Shown piece after piece: positions 1 to 8,928 of a DNA stretch of 64,000 nucleotides; within the stretch, counting starts at the first letter, position 1; every line of letters begins with the position of its first letter. The DNA comes from DASPHG01 sp035629775. Lineage in GTDB: Bacteria; Actinomycetota; Thermoleophilia; Solirubrobacterales; Thermoleophilaceae. The notes under the pieces were generated by a model. That model did not search any database and had not been told where the DNA came from. It saw only the letters and a program-made list of their open reading frames with translations. The stretch is from positions 1 to 64,000 of the forward strand of contig DASPHG010000024.1 of NCBI GenBank assembly GCA_035629775.1, in the 5' to 3' direction. Made by a program: the position numbers and the translations under genes.

Positions 1-1
1 C

Positions 2-1726
2 ATCGCCGAGGTGCGCGACCGCTCCGTGCTGCTCGAGTCCCAGACCGAGCTGGCGGGCATCGAGGGCGTGACCGTGCTCATCCACGACCAGGAGTGCGCG
101 GCGGAGAAGCGGCGCAAGCGCAAGCGCGGCCAGATCGAGGACCCGCCGCAGCGCGTCTACATCAACGAGCGGGTCTGCGAGGGATGCGGCGACTGCGGCA
201 AGAAGTCGAGCTGCCTGAGCGTGCTGCCCGTGGAGACGGAGTTCGGCCGCAAGACCGAGATCCACCAGTCGTCGTGCAACAAGGACTACTCGTGCCTCGA
301 GGGCGACTGTCCGTCGTTCTTGACGGTCATCCCCGCGAAGCCCCGGCGGGCTCGCGCAGCCGGCGTACCACTCCCCGCGGTCGAGCTGCGCGACCCGCCG
401 CGGATCGTCGGCCAGGACGAGTTCACGATGCGGATGATCGGCATCGGCGGCACCGGCGTCGTCACGGTCAGTCAGGTGATCGGCGTCGCGGCGCTCATCG
501 ACGGCCTGCACGTGGCCGAGCTCGACCAGACCGGCCTGAGCCAGAAGGGCGGCCCGGTCACATCCGACCTGCGCATCTCGCGCAAGCCGCTCGCCGGTTC
601 GAACCGCGTCTCGGCGGCGGGCGCCGACCTGTACCTCGGCTTCGACGACCTCGGTGCCTCGAACCTGAAGAACCTCGCGGTGGCCGACCCGGACCGGACC
701 GTCGCGGTGGTGTCGACCGCCGCGGTGCCCACCGGCACGATGGTCGTGGACGCAAGCCGAATCTTCCCCGAGGTCGACGACCAGATCCAGGCGATCGACT
801 CGGTCACGCGCAGCGACGCGAACGTGTACCTCGACGCGCAGCGCCTGGCCGAGAGCGTGCTCGGCGACCACATGCCGGGGAACATGGTGGCCCTCGGCGC
901 CGCCTGGCAGCGCGGCGCGCTCCCGCTGTCGTTCGGCGCGGTCGAGGAGGCCATTCGCCTGAACGGGGCAGCCGTGGAGATGAACCTCGCCGCCTTCGCA
1001 TGGGGCCGCGCCTGCGTCGCCTCGCCGGACGCCGTGGCCGAGGCCGTTCGCGAGCCCGAGCCGGAGCGCGCGCCGCTGTCGGACGCCGCACTCGATCTGA
1101 TCGACTCGGTGGCGGGCGACGGAGAGCTGCGCCGCCTCCTCGAGGTGCGTGTGCCGGAGCTGATCGAGTACCAGAGCCGCGCGTACGCGGAGGAGTACGT
1201 GGGGTTCGTGCGCGGCGTACTCGAGCGCAGCGGGTCGCACCCGATCGCCGAGGCCGTGGCGCGCCAGCTCTACTACCTGATGGCATTCAAGGACGAGTAC
1301 GAGGTGGCCCGCCTCCACTTGGCGGCGCTGCCCTCCGAGGGCAAGTTCTGGTTCCACCTGCACCCGCCGCTCCTGCGCGCGCTCGGCCTGAAGCGAAAGC
1401 TCAAGCTCGGCCGCTGGTTCGTGCCCGCCTTCCGGATGCTGCGCGCGATGCGTCGGCTCCGCGGCACCTGGCTCGACCCGTTCGGGCGTCCCGAGGTTCG
1501 CCGCGTGGAGCGCGAGCTGATCGGCGAGTACCGCGCGCTCGTCACGCGTGCGGTCGCGCACCTACGCCCCGAGACGGCGCCGCTGGTGCTCGAGATCTGC
1601 GACCTCCCGGACGAGATCCGCGGCTACGAAGAGATCAAGCTCCGGTCGGTGAAGCGCTTCCGGATGACCGCGGAGCGCCTGGAGCGGAAGCTCGCCCGGG
1701 CGGCCGCGCTCGAAGCTGCGGCCTGA
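2..1726 (+). CDS. Indolepyruvate:ferredoxin oxidoreductase family protein (3' part)
   Basis: The gene enters from the left edge already open, so only about 574 C-terminal residues are visible. A cysteine-rich ferredoxin-type region (about residues 55-103, with CEGCGDCGKKSSC and later NKDYSCLEGDC) should bind 4Fe-4S clusters. It is followed by the gamma-type catalytic domain beginning FTMRMIGIGGTGVVT (about 139-330) and a long C-terminal extension (about 380-560) like DUF6537. Fused enzymes of this family oxidatively decarboxylate aryl pyruvates from aromatic amino acids, passing electrons to ferredoxin. The thiamine-binding N-terminal half lies outside the window. The 3' end overlaps the convergent SnoaL-like gene by 92 bases. 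The family call is firm; the substrate is inferred. Confidence 0.9.
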   Translation: MAEVRDRSVLLESQTELAGIEGVTVLIHDQECAAEKRRKRKRGQIEDPPQRVYINERVCEGCGDCGKKSSCLSVLPVETEFGRKTEIHQSSCNKDYSCLEGDCPSFLTVIPAKPRRARAAGVPLPAVELRDPPRIVGQDEFTMRMIGIGGTGVVTVSQVIGVAALIDGLHVAELDQTGLSQKGGPVTSDLRISRKPLAGSNRVSAAGADLYLGFDDLGASNLKNLAVADPDRTVAVVSTAAVPTGTMVVDASRIFPEVDDQIQAIDSVTRSDANVYLDAQRLAESVLGDHMPGNMVALGAAWQRGALPLSFGAVEEAIRLNGAAVEMNLAAFAWGRACVASPDAVAEAVREPEPERAPLSDAALDLIDSVAGDGELRRLLEVRVPELIEYQSRAYAEEYVGFVRGVLERSGSHPIAEAVARQLYYLMAFKDEYEVARLHLAALPSEGKFWFHLHPPLLRALGLKRKLKLGRWFVPAFRMLRAMRRLRGTWLDPFGRPEVRRVERELIGEYRALVTRAVAHLRPETAPLVLEICDLPDEIRGYEEIKLRSVKRFRMTAERLERKLARAAALEAAA

Positions 1727-2126
1727 AGCCCGAATGGACGAGCTGAGTCCAGCCCCGCGGTCGCGTCAGCATCTGGACCGCGAGCGGCTGCGAGTCGAAG
1801 AACGAGACGCGCTCGACCGCGAGGCCGTCGTCACGCAGCACGAACCGATCCACGGCATCCCAGCTGATCGGCTTGCCGCCGTATGTCGCGCTGAGGGTGA
1901 AGTGGATGAACACGACGTTGCCATCGGTAGCCGAGTCGTGAATCTCGCCGCGCAGGTCGGGCAGGAAACGGAAGAGGCGGCGAAATGAGGCGGCCGCGTC
2001 GGCGAGCGTCGTCGTGTCCGGCGCCAGCGGCTGCACCAGCCGCACGTCCTCGGCTAGCAGCTCGCCGAGCCGGTCCGGGTCGGGGTCGCTCCACCACCGC
2101 GCGAACCGCTCGACGAAGTCGGCCAT
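1635..2126 (-). CDS. SnoaL-like / NTF2-fold protein
   Basis: A 163-residue protein. The first 120 residues look like the SnoaL/NTF2-like cone fold: an N-terminal helix FVERFARWWSDPDPDRL, then LLAEDVRLVQPL and a strand region VVFIHFTLSATYGG. Such proteins include polyketide cyclases, isomerases and binding proteins of unknown ligand, so no reaction is assigned. The last 40 residues are Arg/Pro/Ala-rich and are encoded antisense to the end of the upstream oxidoreductase gene, so they are probably a read-through tail. It starts 3 bases after the stop of the LLM oxidoreductase gene and is almost certainly co-transcribed with it. Confidence 0.75.
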   Translation of the reverse strand: MADFVERFARWWSDPDPDRLGELLAEDVRLVQPLAPDTTTLADAAASFRRLFRFLPDLRGEIHDSATDGNVVFIHFTLSATYGGKPISWDAVDRFVLRDDGLAVERVSFFDSQPLAVQMLTRPRGWTQLVHSGFRPQLRARPPGRASAPGAPRSSGSASPTGA

Positions 2127-2129
2127 CGG

Positions 2130-3170
2130 TCAGCCCAGGACGATCTCGGCGGCTTGTCGCACGGTGTTCGCGTCGCCGGCGATCAGCAACGTCGTAACGA
2201 TCGACTCCCGCCAGGCGGCGACGTCGTCGCGGATCTTGTCGGGCGGCCCGATCAGCGACAGCTCGTCGATCAGCTCGAACGGGATCGCCGCGCCGGCCTC
2301 GTCCTTTTTGCCGCTCAGATAGAGCTCCTGGACCTCGTCGATCATCGACTCGTAGCCCATCCTGATGGCGACATTCGCGTGGAAGTTCCTCCCCTTCGCA
2401 CCCATGCCGCCGAAGTAGAGGGCGTAGAACGGCCGCAGCGCATCGGCCGCGGCGTGGACGTCGTCGCTGACCAGGAACGGCACCGTCGCCACGACCTCGA
2501 AGTCCTCGGGCGTTCGCCGCGCGCCCTCGCGCGCGAACCCCTCGCCCAGCGCGTCGCGGTACATCTCTTCGTGCTTCGGCGAGAAGAGCATCGCCACCCA
2601 GCCGTCGCAGATCTCCGCCGCGAGGGCGATGTTCTTCGGCCCCTCGGCGGCGAGGTAGATCGGGATGTCGGCGCGCACCGGGTGGATCGAGGCCTTCAGT
2701 GGCTTCCCCAGCCCCGTGCCCTCCGGCAGCGGCAGCGGGTAGTGCGGCCCGTCGCTCGTGACCGGGCCCTCCCGACGCCAGATGTCCCGCAGGATCCCGA
2801 CGTACTCGCGCGTCCGCGCGAGCGGCTTCGCGAACTGCATGCCGTACCAGCCCTCCACGACCTGCGGCCCGGAGACCCCGAGGCCGAGGATGAACCGGCC
2901 GCCCGAGAGGTGGTCGAGCGTCATCGCGGCCATCGCCGTGGCCGCCGGCTGACGGGCGGACATCTGGACGATGCCGGTGCCCAGCTTGATCCGCTCGGTC
3001 TGCGACCCCCACCACGCGAGCGGCGTTAGGCAGTCCGACCCGTACGCCTCGGCGGTCCACATCGAGTCGAAGCCGAGTCGCTCGGCCTCGGTGATCGCGT
3101 CCGTGACGCCGGGCGGCGGGCCGCCGGCCCAGTAGCCGGTGTTCAGGCCCAGCTTCAGCCCGCCGCTCAT
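2130..3170 (-). CDS. LLM-class, probably F420-dependent, oxidoreductase
   Basis: A 346-residue luciferase-like monooxygenase-family protein spanning the usual family length. Visible hallmarks are the N-terminal LKLGLNTGYWAGG strand, AERLGFDSMWTAEAYGSD, IKLGTGIVQMSARQP and the LDHLSGGRFILGLGVSGPQ block that lines the flavin/F420 pocket. Actinobacterial members with this pattern usually use coenzyme F420 for hydride transfer; the substrate cannot be told. It is first in a two-gene unit with the SnoaL-like gene. A TAGGTT hexamer six bases before the ATG, and no Shine-Dalgarno site, suggest a leaderless message. Confidence 0.88.
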   Translation of the reverse strand: MSGGLKLGLNTGYWAGGPPPGVTDAITEAERLGFDSMWTAEAYGSDCLTPLAWWGSQTERIKLGTGIVQMSARQPAATAMAAMTLDHLSGGRFILGLGVSGPQVVEGWYGMQFAKPLARTREYVGILRDIWRREGPVTSDGPHYPLPLPEGTGLGKPLKASIHPVRADIPIYLAAEGPKNIALAAEICDGWVAMLFSPKHEEMYRDALGEGFAREGARRTPEDFEVVATVPFLVSDDVHAAADALRPFYALYFGGMGAKGRNFHANVAIRMGYESMIDEVQELYLSGKKDEAGAAIPFELIDELSLIGPPDKIRDDVAAWRESIVTTLLIAGDANTVRQAAEIVLG

Positions 3171-3176
3171 GCGGGG

Positions 3177-3182
3177 AACCTA
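3177..3182 (-). promoter_or_regulatory. Leaderless-type -10 hexamer for the LLM oxidoreductase gene
   Basis: TAGGTT on the minus strand is followed by six bases (CCCCGC) and then the ATG. The spacing puts the likely transcription start at or next to the start codon. The same arrangement recurs at about a dozen other genes in the window. Inferred from sequence pattern only. Confidence 0.5.
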
Positions 3183-3287
3183 TCGAGCACAGAGGTGCCG
3201 TGCGCACCGTGTGTCGACGCGGCCTGGACACTTGTTGGATCCTCGATTGCTGGCGTATCGAAGCTGTTCGTGCTACGTCAGAGCTAA

Positions 3288-5147
3288 GTGGCAACAACAT
3301 GTCGAGCGCGCCCTCGCGCACCAAAGCTCACAACCCCCCTGGTGGCGACGGTCCTCGTGGTCCTGACACTGGCGGGAGCGGCTCACGCGGCCCCGATCAC
3401 CGAGCGCGTCGCCGACATCAACCCGGGCGGCGCCGCCTCGGCGCCCCACAATCTCGTCGCGCTCGGCAACTTCCTGTACTTCCAGGCCGACGACGGCATT
3501 CGAGGTCCCGAGCTCTGGCGCAGCAACGGGATCACGACGGAGCTCGTAAGCAACATCAGACCCGGGGCGTCGGGCTCATCCCCCAGTGGCTTCACCGAGC
3601 TCAACGGCTACCTGTACTTCCAGGCCGACGACGGCACGAGCGGGGCCGAGCTGTGGCGCACGAACGGGATCCAGACGCAGCTGGTGAGCGACATCAACTC
3701 GGGCGGCTCGGGTTCCCCCGGCAGTTTCAGTGGTTTCGCGGAGCTCGACGGCTGGCTCTACTTCGCCGCGGACGACGGCACGATCGGCCGGGAGCTCTGG
3801 CGCACGAACGGGACGACGACCGCGCTCGTCGCGGACATCAATCCCGACGAGTCGCCCCCGGACCCGCCGTTCGACCCACCGGAGGCCTCGACTCCCCAGT
3901 TTCTGACGGCCTTCAACGGGTTCGTCTATTTCCAGGCGACCGGGGACAATGTCACCCCCCAGGCCGACGGCAACGAGCTGTGGCGAACGAGCGGGTCCGG
4001 CGCCCAGCGGGTGATGGACATCAATGACGGCCACAGCAGCTCGTTTCCGCACGGATTCACCGAGCTCGACGGCTTCCTGTACTTCGATGCCAACGGTGGT
4101 TCCGGCAGCGACGGGCTCTGGCGCACGAACGGGACGACGACCCAGCTGGTCAGGGAGCTCGACGTCATCGACGACCTCACACGGCTCGGTCCCTTCCTGT
4201 ACTTCAGCGCCGACGACGGCGCGAACGGGTCCGAGCTCTGGCGCACGGACGGGGCCACCACCGCCTTGGTCGAGAACATTCGCCCAGGATCCAGCGGCTC
4301 GAACCCCGCCGGCTTCTCCCAGCTCGCCGGGCGGCTGTACTTCGAGGCCGACGACGGCACGAGCGGGGTCGAGCTATGGCGCACCGACGGGACGACGACG
4401 AGCCAGGTGATGGACATCAACACCGGGCCGGATGGCTCGCATCCCGGAGGCATCGCCGATGAGCTCGTAGTCCTCGCTGGCTACCTCTACTTCGCGGCAA
4501 CCGACGGGACCACGAGCGTCGAGCTGTGGCGTACGAACGGAGCGGTGACCGAGCTCGTCAGGGACATCAACCCCGGTTTCGGCAGCAGTCCACAGGGATT
4601 TGCGAGGCTCGGCAGCCACCTGTACTTCTCGGCGGATGACGGCGCGACAAGCGGGCGCGAGCTCTGGCGCGTCGCCGAGCCAGCGCCCGGGATCGAGGGG
4701 CCGCCGGGCAGCGACTCGTGCTCCGACGGCGTCGACAACGACGATGACGGCCTGATCGACGCGAAGGACCCGGGGTGCCAGGAGGAAGACGGAGCCCCGG
4801 CAGCGGCAGACCTGAGCGACTCGCCCTCGTCAATAGCCGTCAACCGCCAGCGCCGCTTCAAGTTCAAGCTCGGGGCAACTCCCGACCTGACCGGCAAGAT
4901 CGTCTTCGAGAGCCGCAAGCGCGTCCAGGTCAGCCGCAAGAAGCGAGTGATCCTCATCCGGAAAGCGTTCAACGTCCCCGCCGACGGCAAGGTCGAGCTC
5001 AAGCTGCGGCTATCGAAGAAGAAGTTCCGAATCCTCAAGCTCAACCGCAGGATCTCAACACGCGCGACCGTGACGCTCACGAACACCGCCGGCCTAACGA
5101 GCAAGGCCGGCAAGCGCGTCAAGCTCAAGGCGCCGCCCAAGCGCTGA
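3288..5147 (+). CDS. Secreted ELWxxDGT-repeat protein
   Basis: A 619-residue exported protein from a GTG start, chosen because it places a signal peptide (TPLVATVLVVLTLAGAAHA, about residues 16-34) at the N-terminus. The body holds about nine repeats of roughly 45-50 residues with the core ELWRTNG or ELWRTDG preceded by LYFxADDG, the ELWxxDGT pattern of bacterial extracellular beta-propellers. After the repeats comes an acidic SDGVDNDDDGLIDAKDPGC segment that looks calcium-binding, then a basic beta-rich C-terminal domain. No enzyme motif is seen; a surface or matrix role is a guess. Confidence 0.85.
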   Translation: MATTCRARPRAPKLTTPLVATVLVVLTLAGAAHAAPITERVADINPGGAASAPHNLVALGNFLYFQADDGIRGPELWRSNGITTELVSNIRPGASGSSPSGFTELNGYLYFQADDGTSGAELWRTNGIQTQLVSDINSGGSGSPGSFSGFAELDGWLYFAADDGTIGRELWRTNGTTTALVADINPDESPPDPPFDPPEASTPQFLTAFNGFVYFQATGDNVTPQADGNELWRTSGSGAQRVMDINDGHSSSFPHGFTELDGFLYFDANGGSGSDGLWRTNGTTTQLVRELDVIDDLTRLGPFLYFSADDGANGSELWRTDGATTALVENIRPGSSGSNPAGFSQLAGRLYFEADDGTSGVELWRTDGTTTSQVMDINTGPDGSHPGGIADELVVLAGYLYFAATDGTTSVELWRTNGAVTELVRDINPGFGSSPQGFARLGSHLYFSADDGATSGRELWRVAEPAPGIEGPPGSDSCSDGVDNDDDGLIDAKDPGCQEEDGAPAAADLSDSPSSIAVNRQRRFKFKLGATPDLTGKIVFESRKRVQVSRKKRVILIRKAFNVPADGKVELKLRLSKKKFRILKLNRRISTRATVTLTNTAGLTSKAGKRVKLKAPPKR

Positions 5148-5155
5148 GCGGGAGC

Positions 5156-5614
5156 TCAGACTCCTCGCGGCGGGAACCTATCGAGCGCCCACTGCGGGGT
5201 CAGCTCGCTGCGCCGGTATGAGCGGCCGCGCAGGCGCACGTAGTCGCGCGTCCGCGGATCGAGCGGCAGGCCGCTCTCGACTGGGTACCACTCGTTGTGC
5301 TCGCGGATCAGCTCGTTCACCTCGTCGAACCGCCACCGATGGGCCACCGCGCGCCAGCGGCGCGCGAACTGCGCGTCGTCCTCGCCGCACTCCTCGCGAA
5401 GCGCCTCGTACGCCGCGGCCAGGCGCCGCCGGTGGCGCCGGGTCGCGTCCTCGATGTCGCGCAGCCGCTGCATGTAGCGCGGCAGCAGGCCGGCGGCCAG
5501 GTAGCTCTCGACCGAGCGCTTCGTCTGGCGCGCGCGCCGGGAGAGCGGCTTGCCCTCGACCGCATCCTCATACCGCTTTGCCAGTTCGCGCTCGACTGGA
5601 GACGAATCCCGCAC
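5156..5614 (-). CDS. Conserved hypothetical protein, basic and helical
   Basis: About 152 residues, Arg-rich and predicted largely helical, with short motifs RYMQRLRDIEDATRRHRRR and LIREHNEWYPVESGLPLDPR. I do not recognise a family. I chose the GTG at 5614 because a CACAAT hexamer lies exactly six bases upstream, as at other apparent leaderless genes. Starts further upstream (to 5671) would run into the ettA coding region. It is divergent from ettA and shares a 34-base intergenic space with it. Confidence 0.6.
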   Translation of the reverse strand: MRDSSPVERELAKRYEDAVEGKPLSRRARQTKRSVESYLAAGLLPRYMQRLRDIEDATRRHRRRLAAAYEALREECGEDDAQFARRWRAVAHRWRFDEVNELIREHNEWYPVESGLPLDPRTRDYVRLRGRSYRRSELTPQWALDRFPPRGV

Positions 5615-5620
5615 GGCAGC

Positions 5621-5641
5621 ATTGTGGAGCACCGCTAGCCT
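5621..5641. promoter_or_regulatory. Compact divergent promoter between the hypothetical gene and ettA
   Basis: On the minus strand CACAAT lies six bases before the GTG at 5614. On the plus strand TAGCCT (5636-5641) lies seven bases before the ettA GTG at 5649. Two apparently leaderless genes are thus fired in opposite directions from 34 bases, so their -10 elements overlap in space and probably compete. Pattern-based inference. Confidence 0.45.
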
Positions 5642-5648
5642 CGCCAGT

Positions 5649-7304
5649 GTGTCCAGCCAGTACGTCTTCACGATGTATCGCCTGTCGCGGACTCACCCGC
5701 CGGACAAGGAGGTGCTGAAGGACATCTCGGTGTCGATGATCCCCGGCGCCAAGATCGGCGTGATCGGCCCGAACGGCGCCGGCAAGTCCACCCTGCTGCG
5801 GATCATGGCCGGACGGGACACCGAGTTCCGCGGTGAGGCGCAGCTCGCCCCCGGTGCGACCGTCGGGCTGCTCGAGCAGGAGCCGGAGCTCGACGAGGGC
5901 AAGGACGTGCGCGGGAACGTGGAGGACGGCCTGGGCGAGCTGCGTGCGCTCCTCGACCGCTTCAACGAGCTCTCCGCGAACTACTCAGATGAGACGGCGG
6001 ACGAGTTCGCGCGCGTGCAGGAGCGGATCGACGCCACCGACGCCTGGAGCCTGGACCAGAAGCTGGACATCGCGATGGATGCGCTGCGGCTGCCGCCGGG
6101 CGACGCCGACGTATCGAAGCTCTCGGGCGGCGAGCGACGCCGCGTCGGGCTCGCGAAGCTCCTGCTGTCCGCGCCCGACCTGCTGCTGCTCGACGAGCCC
6201 ACGAACCACCTGGACGCCGAGTCGGTCGCCTGGCTCGAGCGCCATCTCCAGGAGTACGCGGGCACCGTCGTCGTCGTCACCCACGACCGTTACTTCCTCG
6301 ACAACGTGACCGGCTGGATCCTGGAGCTCGATCGCGGTCACGGGGTCCCGTTCAAGGGCAACTACTCGTCGTGGCTCGAGCAGAAGCAGCAGCGACTCGC
6401 GACCGAGGAGAAGAAGGAGAAGGCGCGCAAGCGGGCGATCGACCGCGAGCTCGAGTGGGTGCGCATGGGGACCAGCGCGCGGCGGAGCCAATCGAAGGCA
6501 CGCCTGCGCGACTACGAGCGGCTGCTCGCCGACGAGCAGAACGTGAAGCTGGACGACGTCCAGATCCACATCCCGGTCGGCCAGCGACTGGGAGACCTGG
6601 TCGTCGAGGCGGAGGGACTCTCGAAGGGCTATGGCGACCGCGTCCTGATCGACGACCTCACCTTCAGCCTGCCCCGCGGCGGCATCGTCGGCGTGATCGG
6701 CCCGAACGGGGCCGGCAAGACGACGCTCTTCCGGATGATCACCGGCCAGGAGCAGCCGGACTCCGGGGCCCTGCGCATCGGCGAGACGGTCGAGCTCGCC
6801 TACGTCGACCAGTCGCGCGACGCGCTCGACCCGGAGAAGACCGTCTGGGAGGAGATCTCGGGCGGGGAGGATCAGATCGAGGTCGGCGGACGCCGGATGG
6901 CCTCGCGCGCGTACGTGGGCGGGTTCAACTTCCGCAGCTCCGACCAGCAGAAGAACGTCGGGAAGCTCTCCGGCGGGGAGCGCAACCGCCTGCACCTGGC
7001 GAAGCTCCTCCGCCGCGGTGGGAACCTGCTGCTCCTCGACGAGCCCACGAACGACCTCGACGTGGACACGCTGCGCGCACTCGAGGACGCGCTGCTCGAC
7101 TTCGCCGGCTGCGCCGTCGTGATCTCCCACGACCGCTGGTTCCTCGACCGGATCGCCACACACGTGCTCGCCTTTGAGGGCGACTCGCAGGTGGTCTGGT
7201 TCGAGGGCAACTTCGAGGCCTACGAGACGGCCCGCCGAGAGCGGCTCGGCGACGCCGCGGACCGTCCCCACCGAATCACCTACAGGAAACTCACGCGCGC
7301 CTGA
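5649..7304 (+). CDS. ettA: Energy-dependent translational throttle protein EttA (ABC-F)
   Basis: A 551-residue ABC-F ATPase, close in length to E. coli EttA (555). It begins VSSQYVFTMYRLSRTHPPDK, matching the family's N-terminal FVYTMxRL pattern, which fixes the GTG start. It carries two ATPase domains (Walker A GPNGAGKST near residues 40 and 350; signatures LSGGERRR near 158 and LSGGERNR near 440) joined by a charged linker, plus the arm segment GNYSSWLEQK. EttA binds the ribosomal E site and couples the ATP/ADP ratio to the first elongation step. Family assignment is confident; the role here is by homology. Confidence 0.95.
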   Translation: MSSQYVFTMYRLSRTHPPDKEVLKDISVSMIPGAKIGVIGPNGAGKSTLLRIMAGRDTEFRGEAQLAPGATVGLLEQEPELDEGKDVRGNVEDGLGELRALLDRFNELSANYSDETADEFARVQERIDATDAWSLDQKLDIAMDALRLPPGDADVSKLSGGERRRVGLAKLLLSAPDLLLLDEPTNHLDAESVAWLERHLQEYAGTVVVVTHDRYFLDNVTGWILELDRGHGVPFKGNYSSWLEQKQQRLATEEKKEKARKRAIDRELEWVRMGTSARRSQSKARLRDYERLLADEQNVKLDDVQIHIPVGQRLGDLVVEAEGLSKGYGDRVLIDDLTFSLPRGGIVGVIGPNGAGKTTLFRMITGQEQPDSGALRIGETVELAYVDQSRDALDPEKTVWEEISGGEDQIEVGGRRMASRAYVGGFNFRSSDQQKNVGKLSGGERNRLHLAKLLRRGGNLLLLDEPTNDLDVDTLRALEDALLDFAGCAVVISHDRWFLDRIATHVLAFEGDSQVVWFEGNFEAYETARRERLGDAADRPHRITYRKLTRA

Positions 7305-7334
7305 TTTACCAAGGGGCCTGGCCCCCTGGTAAAT
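7305..7334 (+). terminator. Palindrome directly after ettA, likely terminator
   Basis: Starting at the last base of the ettA stop codon there is a nearly perfect inverted repeat: the arm beginning TTTACCAAGGGGC pairs with the arm ending CCCCCTGGTAAA around a tiny loop. It has no U-tract, so it may act as a bidirectional terminator or be a dispersed intergenic palindrome. A related GGGGCCTGGC core follows another stop codon at 22467. Confidence 0.5.
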
Positions 7335-7388
7335 GCCGTGTGCGCCACGTCACGTTGAGTTCGGATACCCAGCGGTATCAAAAGGGGG

Positions 7389-7970
7389 ATGCGCACCGCC
7401 CGCTGGACAGCACTGCTCGCGATCGTCGGCGCCGCCATGCCCACCGGCGCCGCCGCCGACGCGCCGGGCCGCGCGCCTGATTGCCGCTTCCAGGGCGCCC
7501 ACGACTACCAGGACCTCGGGCGGATTCAGGTGTTCACGCTCGGGGGGCGCCGCCACGGCTGCCTGACCGACGTCGGCCGCGCCCATCGTCTGCGCACCGG
7601 TGCACTCGGCGCCCGCTCGGCCGCGGCGCGGCGCGTCATCTTCGGACGCGGGGACTGGGTCGCATTCTCCGCCCGTACGCGCTCCGGACAGCGGCACGCA
7701 CGCGCGACGAACCTGCGTACCGGGCGCACGCACGGAACCGCCGCCCGCGGATCGGTGACCGCGCTCGTCGTCAACGGGAATGGGACCCTCGCGTGGATCG
7801 CGGGCACGAGCCTCCGGACGAAGCCGGCGAGGGGGCCGGCCCGGCTGCTCGGCTCCGACCCGGCGCTCGACCGCCGCTTTCTCGGGCTCGAGAACGACGC
7901 GGGGTGCGCGGTCACCTGGCGGGTGGCCGGCGAGCAGCGCTCGTCGAGCATCTTCTGTAGGTGGCCGTGA
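7389..7970 (+). CDS. Hypothetical secreted protein
   Basis: A 193-residue protein with a signal peptide (RTARWTALLAIVGAAMPTGAAA, cleavage near residue 24) and an Arg/Ala/Gly-rich body containing four cysteines. Short beta-strand repeats such as DWVAFSARTRSG and TALVVNGNGTLAWIAG suggest a small beta-sheet domain, possibly part of a propeller, but no family is recognised. An AAAGGGGG tract lies just before the ATG and serves as ribosome binding site. It is convergent with the RsbA-like gene three bases downstream. Confidence 0.65.
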   Translation: MRTARWTALLAIVGAAMPTGAAADAPGRAPDCRFQGAHDYQDLGRIQVFTLGGRRHGCLTDVGRAHRLRTGALGARSAAARRVIFGRGDWVAFSARTRSGQRHARATNLRTGRTHGTAARGSVTALVVNGNGTLAWIAGTSLRTKPARGPARLLGSDPALDRRFLGLENDAGCAVTWRVAGEQRSSSIFCRWP

Positions 7971-7973
7971 GCG

Positions 7974-8897
7974 CTAGGCGCGGCTCATGTGGACGCGCAC
8001 GACGCCCCCGCCCGGCAATGCGCGCACCTGGACCAGGTCGCAGACCTGGTGCGCGAGCCACAGGCCGTAGCCGTGCGGTTGCGGAGCGAACGGAAGCTGG
8101 CGGCCCGCCATGGGATCCGCGATCGCCCCGCGATCCCGGACCTCGCAGACGACGTGGTCGTCGTCGGTCCAAAGCCGCAGGCGGCCGTAGCCGCCGCCGT
8201 GGCGCACGCTGTTCGTGGCGAGCTCGTTGACCGCGAGCACCAGGTCCTGACGGCGCATCTCCTGTAGCCCGGCCCGGGCTGCGTGGCGCTCGACCGCGCG
8301 CCGGACGGCGTCGATCATGGTGACCCCGAACGGCATCCCGTTCACGGTCCCCCCGGGCTCGGGAAGCGGGGCGACGTGCGGCGCGGCGCAGGCCTCGGTG
8401 CCGCGATAGGCGTCGCTCGCCTTCTCGCTTCCTTCGGCCGCCAGGACCGGGTGGCTGCACTCGGCCTCGTGGATGACGTCCGCGTCGAGGGCGTCGGTGT
8501 CGTACGGACACACGAGCTTGAAGCCGACGGCGTCGGCGAACGCATGGTTGATGAGCGACTCGTGGCGCTGGCACTCGACCAGCTCGTCCGCCGTGCGCTC
8601 CGCCCAGATCGGCTCGCCGATGCCGCGCATGCGCCGACCCTGGTTGGCCTCGGCGAACGCGCGCCACTTGGGGATGATCCAGGCCGGGTTGCGACCGGCC
8701 TGCGTCATGTCGGCGAAGCACACGCCGCCGGCGTCCTCGCCGAGCGCATCACGCAGCGCGGTGATCTTCTCGGGCCCGACCATCACGAGGCCGGGCTCGC
8801 CGGCACGGATGCCCGCGCGAAGGAACGCCGAGCACTTCGCGACGAACTCGTCGCGACCGGCATACATCAGCGCTGAGTGGTGGAACTGCTCCAACAA
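7974..8897 (-). CDS. RsbA-like anti-sigma regulator (MEDS + HATPase_c_2)
   Basis: A 307-residue protein. The first half (FHHSALMYAGRDEFVAKCSAFLRAGIRAGEP..LVMVGPEK) matches the MEDS domain, a presumed sensor module. The second half is a GHKL ATPase of the anti-sigma serine-kinase type, with LVLAVNELATNSVRHGGG as the N-box and PHGYGLWLAHQVCD as the G-box. Such proteins control stress sigma factors by partner phosphorylation. I chose the TTG start at 8897 because GTAGGAGAGG lies 6-8 bases before it and a longer reading would lie inside the preceding gene. Last gene of a four-gene leftward operon. Confidence 0.85.
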   Translation of the reverse strand: MLEQFHHSALMYAGRDEFVAKCSAFLRAGIRAGEPGLVMVGPEKITALRDALGEDAGGVCFADMTQAGRNPAWIIPKWRAFAEANQGRRMRGIGEPIWAERTADELVECQRHESLINHAFADAVGFKLVCPYDTDALDADVIHEAECSHPVLAAEGSEKASDAYRGTEACAAPHVAPLPEPGGTVNGMPFGVTMIDAVRRAVERHAARAGLQEMRRQDLVLAVNELATNSVRHGGGYGRLRLWTDDDHVVCEVRDRGAIADPMAGRQLPFAPQPHGYGLWLAHQVCDLVQVRALPGGGVVRVHMSRA

Positions 8898-8928
8898 AGA
8901 AGCCTCTCCTACCCGCTTTTGCAGGGTA

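Noticed and set aside
597..640. GGTTCGAACC at 597, a T-loop-like string
   Set aside because: It lies inside the oxidoreductase coding region, in frame with conserved sequence, and no acceptor or anticodon arms surround it.
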